From the NCBI GenBank assembly GCA_937895465.1, contig CALAYY010000043.1:1-10976 (forward strand): a stretch of 10,976 nucleotides of DNA, written 5' to 3'. The DNA is from an uncultured Clostridia bacterium (GTDB lineage: Bacteria > Bacillota > Clostridia > Christensenellales > DUVY01). The translations under genes and the position numbers were made by a program. Positions 1-6,029 of the stretch are shown one piece after another (the first letter of the stretch is position 1; each line of letters starts with the position of its first letter). Below the pieces are notes generated by a model. The model did not search any database. It saw only the letters and a program-made list of their open reading frames with translations, and was not told the DNA's origin.

Positions 1-946
1 CCTGTCCTACTTTTTCGGCACGGTACTTTATTGCACCCGTAAGATTAATAGTTCCTGAAAAAACCTTATCAGACTGTGACTTATCAGAAGGTATGCTTTC
101 GCCTGTAAGCATGGACTCGTCCAATGAGGTTGAGCCGCTTTCTATTATGCCGTCAACGGCTATCTTCTCGCCAGGTTTTGCCAACAACAAATCGCCTTTT
201 TTGATGTTGTCAATCTCAACTTCGAGTTCTATCCCTTGTTCAGTAATAACCCTTGCAGATTTTGCCTGAAAACTCATCAATTGTTTTAATGCGTCCGAAG
301 TGCGGCTTTTGGCACGATGTTCCAAAAATTTACCCAAAAACACCAATGTAATTATTATTGATGATGATTCAAAATACAAATCCACATTGCCGTGATTGCC
401 ATTAATCAAAAATACCGCCATATTATATATGCTAAGAGCATAAGCGGCAGTCGTACCAAGTGCTACCAGCACATCCATATTAAGACTTTTATATTTTATT
501 GCCTTATATGCACCTGTATAAAAAGTCCAGCCTGTACCAAATTGAACTATTGTGGCAAATACAAGCTGAATATAAAGATATATCGGCTGATTGAGAAAAT
601 GCCCTGCTCCTGACATGTGAATAAACATAACAGAGAAAAGCGGCAAAGAAAATACAGCTGAAACAACAAAGCGTATCAAAAGGTTGTTGTATTCTTTTTT
701 TTCTATTGCTCTTTTTTGATCACTACTAAGATCCGCATGCAAAAATGCTTTATAGCCTGTGTCTTCTACAACTTTTATAATCTGATTGCTATCAATGACT
801 TCTTCTTCAAACTCCACAAGCATAGAGTTGGTTGCAAGATTGACATTGGCACTTTTTATTCCCTTGGTGCGCCTCAAAGCCTTTTCTATCCTTGCAGAAC
901 AAGCCGCACATGACATTCCTGATATTTTATAGCTTAATGTTTTCAT
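1..946 (-). CDS. copA: Copper-exporting P1B-type ATPase CopA, N-terminal part (runs off left edge)
   Basis: The visible 315 residues are the N-terminal part of a Cu+-transporting P-type ATPase, a membrane pump that uses ATP to export cytosolic copper. Residues 3-68 are a heavy-metal-associated (HMA) domain with the GMSCAAC copper site (Cys13, Cys16). Hydrophobic stretches follow at about 89-112, 122-142, 158-182 and 190-208. The actuator domain follows, with the phosphatase motif DESMLTGES (TGES at 281-284). The membrane CPC motif, the DKTGT phosphorylation site and the ATP-binding domain lie beyond the edge. The start is the ATG at 944-946, preceded by AAAGGAA about 6 nt upstream. It lies 35 nt after copZ on the same strand, so the two are probably co-transcribed. 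The HMA domain aligns with the neighbouring CopZ without gaps around the cysteines. Another soft-metal P1B pump is possible, but the CAAC site and CopZ partner favour copper. Confidence 0.93.
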   Translation of the reverse strand, partial: MKTLSYKISGMSCAACSARIEKALRRTKGIKSANVNLATNSMLVEFEEEVIDSNQIIKVVEDTGYKAFLHADLSSDQKRAIEKKEYNNLLIRFVVSAVFSLPLFSVMFIHMSGAGHFLNQPIYLYIQLVFATIVQFGTGWTFYTGAYKAIKYKSLNMDVLVALGTTAAYALSIYNMAVFLINGNHGNVDLYFESSSIIITLVFLGKFLEHRAKSRTSDALKQLMSFQAKSARVITEQGIELEVEIDNIKKGDLLLAKPGEKIAVDGIIESGSTSLDESMLTGESIPSDKSQSDKVFSGTINLTGAIKYRAEKVGQ

Positions 947-981
947 AAGTTTCCTTTATAAAAAATACTCCCATAAAAATA

Positions 982-1203
982 TTAAGAGAATATCCTTTGA
1001 TTAAGTCTTGCATGATAACCCAAAGACTCTACTGCATTGATAATGTCAGTATGTGATACTTTGTTCTCGTCATAATCTACCGTCATAGAATCCAAAGCAA
1101 TTTTATATGATTTGATACCTTTTAATTTTTTTAGAGCTTTTGTTACTCTTGCTATACAATTATCACAAGAAAGATTAGTTAAGATAAAATCAGATGTTTT
1201 CAT
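982..1203 (-). CDS. copZ: CopZ-like copper chaperone (single HMA domain)
   Basis: This 73-residue soluble protein is essentially one HMA domain (ferredoxin-like fold), the type that carries Cu+ to a CopA ATPase. The metal site is LSCDNC with Cys13 and Cys16, at the same residue numbers as in the adjacent CopA. The usual Met before the site (GMxCxxC) is Leu here. The stretch KALKKLKGIKS matches KALRRTKGIKS in the CopA HMA domain, so the two may derive from a local duplication. The ATG at 1201-1203 has AAAGAGGT 7 nt upstream, and a good promoter lies at 1229-1257. It is the first gene of a copZ-copA transcript. No CsoR or CopY regulator gene is visible in the window. The family call is firm; the metal is inferred from the partner. 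Confidence 0.87.
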   Translation of the reverse strand: MKTSDFILTNLSCDNCIARVTKALKKLKGIKSYKIALDSMTVDYDENKVSHTDIINAVESLGYHARLNQRIFS

Positions 1204-1228
1204 TTTTTGACCTCTTTAATTTTTTTTA

Positions 1229-1257
1229 ATTATAACACCATAAAATATTACTGTTAA
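1229..1257 (-). promoter_or_regulatory. Sigma-A-type promoter for copZ-copA
   Basis: Reading the minus strand, TTAACA (1252-1257, five of six matches to TTGACA) is followed by a 17-nt spacer and TATAAT (1229-1234, six of six). The expected start site is near 1222, giving a leader of about 20 nt that just includes the AAAGAGGT ribosome binding site. This is the best promoter match in the window. Confidence 0.7.
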
Positions 1258-1271
1258 GTATAAAAATTACA

Positions 1272-1290
1272 TAACACATAAATAGTGTTA
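1272..1290. promoter_or_regulatory. Inverted repeat upstream of the copZ promoter (possible operator or weak terminator)
   Basis: TAACAC (1272-1277) and GTGTTA (1285-1290) form a perfect 6-bp inverted repeat around a 7-nt AT spacer, 14 nt upstream of the copZ -35 box. A related string, ATAACACCATAAA, occurs at 1232-1244 and overlaps the -10 box, so the motif ATAACAC(C)ATAAA appears twice, 39 nt apart. This could be a two-site operator for a copper-responsive repressor, but it does not match the TACANNTGTA CopY box. On the minus strand the hairpin is followed by TGTAATTTTT, so a weak terminator for the upstream acetyltransferase gene is an alternative. Confidence 0.35.
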
Positions 1291-1325
1291 GCAAAACCAA
1301 ATAATTAAAATACAAAAAAGAAAAT

Positions 1326-1877
1326 TTAAAAAGTCAATTTAAAAGTCAACGCATCATAATATAAGCCGTCAACAAGACGAAAATTCTTAATTCGATGAGC
1401 TTCCAAAAAACCCAATGACTGCGCTAATTTTACCATATTAAAATTGCCCGACCATGTTTGGGTGTATAGTTCTTTATAACCTTTGGACTTATAATAATTA
1501 ATAAACAGCGTTAATGCTTCTTTACCAAAACCGCAGCTTCTATGCTCTTGGAGCGGGATATCTATTCCTAATGTTAGATTTTTAGCGTCTTGTGTGTACT
1601 CATAATTATTATCTATGTCATAAGATGATACCCAACCTATATGAGTATCATCATCAATTTTTGCTATTTGAAATGACCATCTAATATCAAGATCTGTTTT
1701 GGGCAGAAGAAGCCTTTGAGTCATCATATCTATATATCTATTGACATCAAAATCATTTTGTTCCCAAGGCGCATCCCATTGTAACCACTCGGTTTCTAAA
1801 GTGTTCCATAGAATATGGTCATTAATGTCATTAAATATATAATCCCTAAGATAAACCCTATTTCCCCGTAAAATCAT
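1326..1877 (-). CDS. GNAT-family N-acetyltransferase (RimJ/RimL-like)
   Basis: This 183-residue protein is a GNAT acetyltransferase, which transfers acetyl from acetyl-CoA to an amine. The substrate cannot be told from sequence. Motif A lies at about 103-122 and contains the acetyl-CoA pyrophosphate-binding loop R-x-x-G-x-G as HRSCGFG (residues 112-118). Motif B follows at 141-157, with W142, N145 and the AQSLGF segment. The N-terminus (RVYLRDYIFNDI) and the DAPWE segment at 35-39 resemble the RimJ/RimL-like Acetyltransf_3 group. The ATG at 1875-1877 has AAGG 7 nt upstream. It starts 16 nt after the stop of a zinc-ribbon membrane protein and is probably the last gene of that transcript. Nothing in the context names a substrate; protein N-termini, small polyamines or antibiotics are all possible. 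Confidence 0.85.
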   Translation of the reverse strand: MILRGNRVYLRDYIFNDINDHILWNTLETEWLQWDAPWEQNDFDVNRYIDMMTQRLLLPKTDLDIRWSFQIAKIDDDTHIGWVSSYDIDNNYEYTQDAKNLTLGIDIPLQEHRSCGFGKEALTLFINYYKSKGYKELYTQTWSGNFNMVKLAQSLGFLEAHRIKNFRLVDGLYYDALTFKLTF

Positions 1878-1893
1878 TATAAAACCTTAAAAA

Positions 1894-2259
1894 CTACTCA
1901 TCTAATTTGTTGCCGCAATTCGTACAAAACTTTTGGCTTTCGCTTACTGTGCTATGGCACATTGGGCATTTTTTTGACTTATCTGCCCTATATACTTTAT
2001 ATTCTTTTTCTTCTGTTTCTTCACTATCTGTATAATATAAATCCGAATGCTCGTTTTTATTTTTGCTTTTTACTGTTTTTACTAAGTTAAAAACACCTAA
2101 ACCTATAAATAAAAACCCAAAAGCAGGAAATATTACCTTTACCATTGTAAACGGCATTTCGTCAGGCGCTGCACTTGTCATGCCAATTGCTAATGCAGTC
2201 CACAATGAGCCAAATATAATCACTACAACAAAACCAAAAATCCCGCTGCTCTTATTCAT
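1894..2259 (-). CDS. Two-TM membrane protein with C-terminal zinc ribbon (paralogue 2)
   Basis: This 121-residue protein of unknown function has two predicted membrane helices (about 8-29 and 42-63), a charged linker and a C-terminal zinc ribbon. The ribbon has two CxxC knuckles, CPMC (98-101) and CTNC (112-115), and ends GNKLDE. The linker contains YYTDSEE (75-81) and KVYRADK, which recur in the gene directly upstream. That places the two as paralogues from a tandem duplication. It starts 12 nt after its paralogue, and its AAAGGGG ribosome binding site overlaps the paralogue's TAA stop, which suggests coupled translation. The likely topology has both helices in the membrane and the ribbon in the cytoplasm. 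Short membrane proteins of this plan are common in Bacillota and mostly uncharacterised, so no function is assigned. Confidence 0.8.
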   Translation of the reverse strand: MNKSSGIFGFVVVIIFGSLWTALAIGMTSAAPDEMPFTMVKVIFPAFGFLFIGLGVFNLVKTVKSKNKNEHSDLYYTDSEETEEKEYKVYRADKSKKCPMCHSTVSESQKFCTNCGNKLDE

Positions 2260-2271
2260 TATTTATCCCCT

Positions 2272-2622
2272 TTAGTCTTTTAACTTATTGCCGCAATTAA
2301 TGCAATATAACTGTTCATTTTCTACAACGCTGCCGCACATAGGACACCTATTATTATTTTTATATACATTGTATTGATTGTTATTTTGAGGTTGACTGTC
2401 AGTATAATAGGGCTTTTCTTGATTATTATTATCCTTATTCTTGACTGATTGTGTTATTGAAGTAAAAATACCTGATATAATCATAATAATACCTATTAAA
2501 GGAAACAATGAAAAATTACCAAACCATACTCCATGTCTGGAATTAAAAGCTATAAAACACCAAATAGCACCAAAGATTATTGCAGAAACGCCCCCATATA
2601 CTCCGCCTCTATGCCTTTTCAT
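2272..2622 (-). CDS. Two-TM membrane protein with C-terminal zinc ribbon (paralogue 1)
   Basis: This 116-residue protein of unknown function has the same plan as its downstream neighbour. A basic N-terminus (MKRHRGG) precedes two hydrophobic segments (about 9-26 and 36-57). A polar Asn/Gln-rich linker then carries YYTDSQ (72-77) and NVYKNNN, and a zinc ribbon follows with CPMC (93-96) and CINC (107-110) ending GNKLKD. The ATG at 2620-2622 has a strong AGGAGG 6 nt upstream. It is the first gene of the apparent set paralogue 1, paralogue 2, acetyltransferase. A 21-bp tandem repeat lies directly upstream of the ribosome binding site. The Asn-rich linker diverges strongly from the acidic linker of the paralogue, while the membrane part, YYTDS and ribbon are kept. 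Confidence 0.8.
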   Translation of the reverse strand: MKRHRGGVYGGVSAIIFGAIWCFIAFNSRHGVWFGNFSLFPLIGIIMIISGIFTSITQSVKNKDNNNQEKPYYTDSQPQNNNQYNVYKNNNRCPMCGSVVENEQLYCINCGNKLKD

Positions 2623-2640
2623 AATCTGCCTCCTATAATC

Positions 2641-2685
2641 TATATATTAACAGTATAACATTATATATTAACAGTATAACATTAT
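2641..2685. repeat. Perfect 21-bp tandem repeat, two copies, in a gene leader
   Basis: A 21-bp unit starting TATATATTAACAGTATAACA occurs twice without mismatch (2641-2661 and 2662-2682), and the period continues 3 nt further. It lies immediately upstream of the AGGAGG site of the zinc-ribbon gene at 2272-2622. On that gene's strand each unit carries a TATACT string. A possible -35 box TTGATA (2699-2704) lies outside the repeat, 17 nt from a weak TGTTAT inside it. Copy number could therefore alter the leader or promoter. The rest of the 2623-2753 spacer is AT-rich, and I see no terminator for the pseudouridine synthase gene. Confidence 0.9.
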
Positions 2686-2753
2686 TGATATATAATGGTA
2701 TCAAAATCAGATTAAAGGATAATTAAAAAACAATTAGAAATATTAACATTAAT

Positions 2754-3587
2754 TTATACTTTGGTCAAAAATGTCTTTTTGTCAAGATATGACAGCACTC
2801 CGCCCTTAAAGTCAAATGACAAGCTGTAAGCTTTTAGCTTTTGTGTTTTGGCTTTTAGCTCTTTATTTGCTTGATAATCGCCGTATTTGCCGTCACCTAT
2901 TATAGGATGACCTATAAAAGCCATGTGCGCCCTTATCTGATGAGTACGCCCTGTATAAAGATAAACATCTATCAAAGATGTCAGTTCCTTTTCTTTGATA
3001 ACCTTATATCCTGTTTTTATAGGCAAATACCCTTTTTGAGGAGTTTTACTAATATATACTTGAGATTTTTCACTGTCTTTAAATAGATATGCGGTCAATA
3101 TGTTTTGGGGCGGATTCAAAAACCCCAAAACTTCTGCTCTATAAATCTTTTGCACCCTCTTATCAGAAAATGCGGTATTTAGCTCAGTTTCTGCAAGTTC
3201 GTTAAGTGCAAAAACCATAATGCCTTGTGTGTTCCTGTCCAGTCTATGAACTGCAATAGCATTGTAGCCCATACCTTGCAAAATGCTAATAACCGAATTA
3301 TCGCCCTCAGTTTCTAATCCTGCTGGCTTGTCTATTATAATAATATTGGAATCTTGATATATAACAGGAATCGTTTTTGATTTGGCTGATTGTGATACAA
3401 TAGGAACATACACCCTGATTATGTCGTTTTCGTTAACTTCGATATCTTTGTTAAATCTTATTCCATTAACCAAAACATCTTTTTTTCGAAAGATTTTCAT
3501 CAGATTGTTATAAGAAATGTCATAGCCGTATAATGCCAATGACTTGGATAACTTCATAGATTGTTTTTGATGCTTATATTCTATCAT
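2754..3587 (-). CDS. RluA-family pseudouridine synthase with N-terminal S4 domain
   Basis: This 277-residue enzyme should isomerise uridine to pseudouridine in structured RNA, most likely 23S rRNA. An S4 RNA-binding domain occupies about 11-60 (VNG at 40-42). The catalytic domain contains HRLDRNTQG (114-122) with the predicted catalytic Asp117, then KIYRAEV (147-153), TGRTHQIRAHM (212-222) and GDGKYG (231-236), all standard for the RluA/RluC/RluD group. The specific uridine cannot be assigned, so no symbol is given. Its ATG overlaps the feoB TGA (ATGA, 3584-3587), and GGAAAG inside the feoB end serves as the ribosome binding site. Translation is therefore probably coupled to feoB. This is an unusual neighbour for an iron transporter; it may simply have been captured in the operon. 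It is slightly short for the family but has all core motifs. Confidence 0.9.
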   Translation of the reverse strand: MIEYKHQKQSMKLSKSLALYGYDISYNNLMKIFRKKDVLVNGIRFNKDIEVNENDIIRVYVPIVSQSAKSKTIPVIYQDSNIIIIDKPAGLETEGDNSVISILQGMGYNAIAVHRLDRNTQGIMVFALNELAETELNTAFSDKRVQKIYRAEVLGFLNPPQNILTAYLFKDSEKSQVYISKTPQKGYLPIKTGYKVIKEKELTSLIDVYLYTGRTHQIRAHMAFIGHPIIGDGKYGDYQANKELKAKTQKLKAYSLSFDFKGGVLSYLDKKTFLTKV

Positions 3588-5470
3588 TCTTTCCGTCTAA
3601 TTTTTGGTTTTTCAAATTGGAATACTGCATGGATAATAGACAGTATTATTATTATACATAACGGAATGATTATAACATTAGGCGAATAAATAGTAAATAA
3701 TATGGTCAAGCCATATACCAGCATAGATACAACATAAGACACCGCTGTGTGTATCAAAAATGAAATTAACGCCCATTTCTTGCCGAGCTCCTTATATATT
3801 GCCGCAATAGTTGCAACGCATGGAGTATACAATAAGACAAACACCAAAAATGGCAGTGCTTGCATTGATGTGGGCAAAACTTCGTTAATGCCGCCAAGTG
3901 TAGTTATCACTGAAATTACTGTTTCTTTTGCTACAAAACCGCTAAGAAGCGCAGATACAGCTTGCCATTTTGTAATACCTATAGGTAAAAACAGCGGTAA
4001 TAAAAGCAAAGATATGCTTTTTAAAATGCTGTCGCCTGATAATCCCACATAACTAAAAGTCCAATCAAAGCTTGCCAAAATCCAGACAATAATATTGACC
4101 AAAAACAGCACTGTACATATTCTTATAAAAAAGTATTTAATTTCTTGCCAAACATTTTTTAACACTCTTACGATTGATGGAAATCTATACGGCGGAAGTT
4201 CAATAAAAAAGTCGTTTTCGGCAAGATTGATTTTTAAAAACTTATTAAAAACCAACGCCAAAAGACAAGCAACAACTATACCGCCAAAATATAATGCAGT
4301 AATAATCAGATAAGTGAATTTTGGAAAAAATATACTTGCTATTGCCAAAAAGACAGGCATACGGGCGCTGCAGGACATAAAGGGTGTTATCATTACCGTC
4401 TTCAATCTGATACTTGGCTGTTCTATGCTTTTGGCTGTAAAGATGGCAGAGGCTGAACATCCAAAACCCATTAACAAGGTATATGCTACTTTTCCGTTAA
4501 GCCCTATTTTTTGTAAAATACCGTCAAGTACATATGCCGCCCTTGCCATATAGCCGCTGTCTTCTAAGACTTTTAGGCACAAAAATAAAATCGCTATTTG
4601 GGGAAAAAATTCTATAACCCTTCCCGCCCCGCCCAAAATAGCTTCACACACCAATTTTCTGAATCCTATGCTTGCGCCTACTTTTACAAGCCCCGCTTCC
4701 GTCCTTCTTGCCAATACATTTATACCCTTATGGAGCACATCAGAAAAAAGATTGCCGCAAAGTTCAAAGGTAATAAAAAAAATCAAAATCATAATTAATG
4801 CAAAAATAGGCAGAGAAAAAACAGGATTAAGAATGATTTTATCAGCTTTATTTAGCATTGTGTTTTTTTTCTTTTTATCCGTCTTTACTTCATTGATAAG
4901 GCTGTCTATCTCTTCATAAGCATGCTGTGTATTGATATTTTGAATTGTGCTTTCAATATCCAAAACTTTTTTATTAAAGTTTTTATTTGAAGCATGTATA
5001 ATCAAATCAGATAAGGCATTGAGATTAAACTTTTTTTTGGCACTTATTGAAACAATAGGAATGTTTAATTTTTTGGACATCAAATCATAATCAATTTTAA
5101 AATTCTTTTGCTCATCTGCCATATTGACTGCAATTATCATATTGACATCGACAGACTTTAACTGCATAGAAAGATATAGATTGCGGGCCAATGCCCTAGC
5201 TTCACATATATTAAGTACTACATCATAATCATTGCTTTTGAGAGCGTCGAGCGTAACTTGTTCTTCAGCACCTGCAAGTTTTAACGAATATATACCCGGC
5301 AGGTCATTGAGAATTATCTGATGACCTTTGTAGGAATATGCTTTTTGCTCACCCGAAACAGTAATACCGTACCAGTTGCCAGTATGGCGGTTGCTTTTGG
5401 TAAGCTCATTAAAGAGCGTGCTCTTGCCTGTATTGGCATTGCCTATCATAAGGACTTTTATACAAGACAT
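3584..5470 (-). CDS. feoB: Ferrous iron transporter FeoB
   Basis: This 628-residue Fe2+ uptake protein has an N-terminal cytosolic GTPase domain and a polytopic membrane domain. The G motifs are G1 GNANTGKS (10-17), a G2 region GNWYGITV (31-38), G3 DLPG (56-59), G4 NMAD (116-119) and G5 SAKKK (143-147). The membrane part begins near 214. It holds LEDSGYMARAA (302-312), a first gate motif GFGCSASAIF (335-344), a second gate motif PFMSCSARMPVF (363-374) and a late TPCVATIAAI. The first gate has Ser-Ala-Ser where the enterobacterial form has Asn-Val-Pro (GCNVPA); clostridial-type FeoB proteins often vary here. It is shorter than the E. coli protein (about 770 residues) but complete. TGAGG, overlapping the feoA stop, is its ribosome binding site, and the ATG is at 5468-5470. 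It forms an operon with feoA (7-nt gap) and a downstream pseudouridine synthase. Confidence 0.95.
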   Translation of the reverse strand: MSCIKVLMIGNANTGKSTLFNELTKSNRHTGNWYGITVSGEQKAYSYKGHQIILNDLPGIYSLKLAGAEEQVTLDALKSNDYDVVLNICEARALARNLYLSMQLKSVDVNMIIAVNMADEQKNFKIDYDLMSKKLNIPIVSISAKKKFNLNALSDLIIHASNKNFNKKVLDIESTIQNINTQHAYEEIDSLINEVKTDKKKKNTMLNKADKIILNPVFSLPIFALIMILIFFITFELCGNLFSDVLHKGINVLARRTEAGLVKVGASIGFRKLVCEAILGGAGRVIEFFPQIAILFLCLKVLEDSGYMARAAYVLDGILQKIGLNGKVAYTLLMGFGCSASAIFTAKSIEQPSIRLKTVMITPFMSCSARMPVFLAIASIFFPKFTYLIITALYFGGIVVACLLALVFNKFLKINLAENDFFIELPPYRFPSIVRVLKNVWQEIKYFFIRICTVLFLVNIIVWILASFDWTFSYVGLSGDSILKSISLLLLPLFLPIGITKWQAVSALLSGFVAKETVISVITTLGGINEVLPTSMQALPFLVFVLLYTPCVATIAAIYKELGKKWALISFLIHTAVSYVVSMLVYGLTILFTIYSPNVIIIPLCIIIILSIIHAVFQFEKPKIRRKE

Positions 5471-5477
5471 AAAAACC

Positions 5478-5696
5478 TCAACGGATTAATTTGACTTCAA
5501 TATCCTTTGCCAATGTACTTCTAAGACCCAGTACACAGTCTCTAAAAAGTATAAGTCTGCCCCCAAACAATCCAATGTTCAGGACAGTAATCTTAGTGCC
5601 TTCAACAAAACCAAGTTCTATAAGTCTTTTGGAACTTATTCCGCAAATTTTGATAATTATACATTCTTGATCTTGTTTCAAATCATAAAGCGACAT
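5478..5696 (-). CDS. feoA: FeoA, small SH3-like partner of FeoB
   Basis: This small cytosolic protein has the FeoA fold and supports FeoB-dependent Fe2+ uptake. The chosen start (ATG 5694-5696) gives 72 residues beginning MSLYDLKQDQ, as in other Bacillota FeoA proteins. The core KRLIELGFVEGTKITVLN (23-40) and the following GGRLILFRD segment (45-53) are typical. An in-frame ATG at 5721-5723 would add nine hydrophobic residues (MFLIILYNT). Neither start has a recognisable ribosome binding site, so the choice rests on family length. feoB follows after 7 nt. I could not find a convincing promoter or a clear Fur or DtxR box in the spacer, so iron control is expected from the family but not shown by the sequence. 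Confidence 0.88.
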   Translation of the reverse strand: MSLYDLKQDQECIIIKICGISSKRLIELGFVEGTKITVLNIGLFGGRLILFRDCVLGLRSTLAKDIEVKLIR

Positions 5697-5840
5697 AGTA
5701 TTATATAATATTATTAAAAACATAAAATTAGTTATAAAAATTGACTTTTTAGGTTTTTATCATATAAAAAACTGCTGTTTGACATATTTTTTTAGATATG
5801 TTACGCTTTTTAAATGTTATCTTAAACAATTTAAAAAATC

Positions 5841-5867
5841 TTGTCAGTGTCTTATGTGCTGTATAAT
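5841..5867 (+). promoter_or_regulatory. Candidate promoter for the opu operon
   Basis: TTGTCA (5841-5846, five of six) is followed by TATAAT (5862-5867, six of six) with a short 15-nt spacer. It would give a leader of about 155 nt before opuAA. The palindrome CTGTA-TAAT-TACAG (5859-5872) straddles the -10 box, a position suited to repression. The short spacer and the high AT content make this tentative. Confidence 0.4.
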
Positions 5868-5872
5868 TACAG
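5859..5872. promoter_or_regulatory. Palindrome over the candidate opu -10 box
   Basis: CTGTA (5859-5863) and TACAG (5868-5872) are perfect inverted arms around TAAT. The site overlaps TATAAT of the candidate promoter, so it could be an operator. No regulator gene is adjacent and no known consensus is matched. Confidence 0.35.
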
Positions 5873-5947
5873 TTCTACCCGGAATAATATTCTTTTTTAA
5901 AAAACTCTTTTATATTTCACTGGCTTAAAACAAAAGAAAAATGTGTA

Positions 5948-5966
5948 TTGTTGTTTTATGCAACAA
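5948..5966 (+). promoter_or_regulatory. Leader inverted repeat A (TTGTTG...CAACAA) upstream of opuAA
   Basis: TTGTTG (5948-5953) and CAACAA (5961-5966) are perfect inverted arms around TTTTATG; a T-G wobble can extend the stem to 7 bp. It lies 63 nt upstream of the opuAA start. It shares the GTTG...TTTTAT...CAAC pattern with the next hairpin. It could be an RNA hairpin or a protein-binding site. Confidence 0.4.
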
Positions 5967-5973
5967 GCTATTT

Positions 5974-5997
5974 GTGTTGGCTTTTATAAGTCAACAT
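5974..5997 (+). promoter_or_regulatory. Leader inverted repeat B (GTTGGCTT...AAGTCAAC) upstream of opuAA
   Basis: GTTGGCTT (5976-5983) pairs with AAGTCAAC (5988-5995) around a TTAT loop with a single G-U pair, and outer T-A and G-U pairs extend it to 5974-5997. It ends 23 nt before the GGAGG site of opuAA. A further GTCAAC follows at 5998-6003, so that half-site recurs just downstream. As RNA this is a modest hairpin without a T run, so attenuation is not obvious. Confidence 0.4.
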
Positions 5998-6029
5998 GTC
6001 AACTATGTTTTATAATAAATGGAGGTTAA

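Larger units (their letters stand above)
5697..6029. other. Divergent spacer between feoA and opuAA, rich in inverted repeats
   Basis: This gene-free stretch separates leftward feoAB from rightward opuAA-AB-AC. It holds inverted repeats at 5782-5801 (ACATAT...ATATGT), 5859-5872, 5948-5966 and 5974-5997, a candidate rightward promoter at 5841-5867, and the GGAGG site of opuAA at 6021-6025. No tRNA, riboswitch fold I recognise, or well-supported small gene is present. A 24-codon frame at 5941-6015 lacks a ribosome binding site. Confidence 0.7.

Noticed and set aside
392..913. Plus-strand open frames opposite copA
   Set aside because: They are antisense to a clear CopA coding sequence and show no recognisable domain.
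5704..5745. AT-rich palindromes (ATAATATTAT and a TTATAAC...TTTTA string) near the feoA start as Fur or PerR boxes
   Set aside because: They match only the A/T positions of the consensus, with wrong spacing or several mismatches, as expected in such AT-rich sequence.
5741..5768. TTGACT-16-TATAAA on the plus strand, a second possible opu promoter
   Set aside because: Good match, but it would give a leader of about 255 nt starting close to feoA in very AT-rich DNA, where such matches arise by chance. The site at 5841-5867 is nearer, though also unproven.
5941..6015. 24-codon open frame ending 14 nt before opuAA, a possible leader peptide
   Set aside because: It has no ribosome binding site and no regulatory codon run; it overlaps the two inverted repeats, which explain the sequence better.
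6011..6016. TATAAT just upstream of opuAA as its -10 box
   Set aside because: There is no -35 at a workable distance, and transcription would begin within the ribosome binding site.
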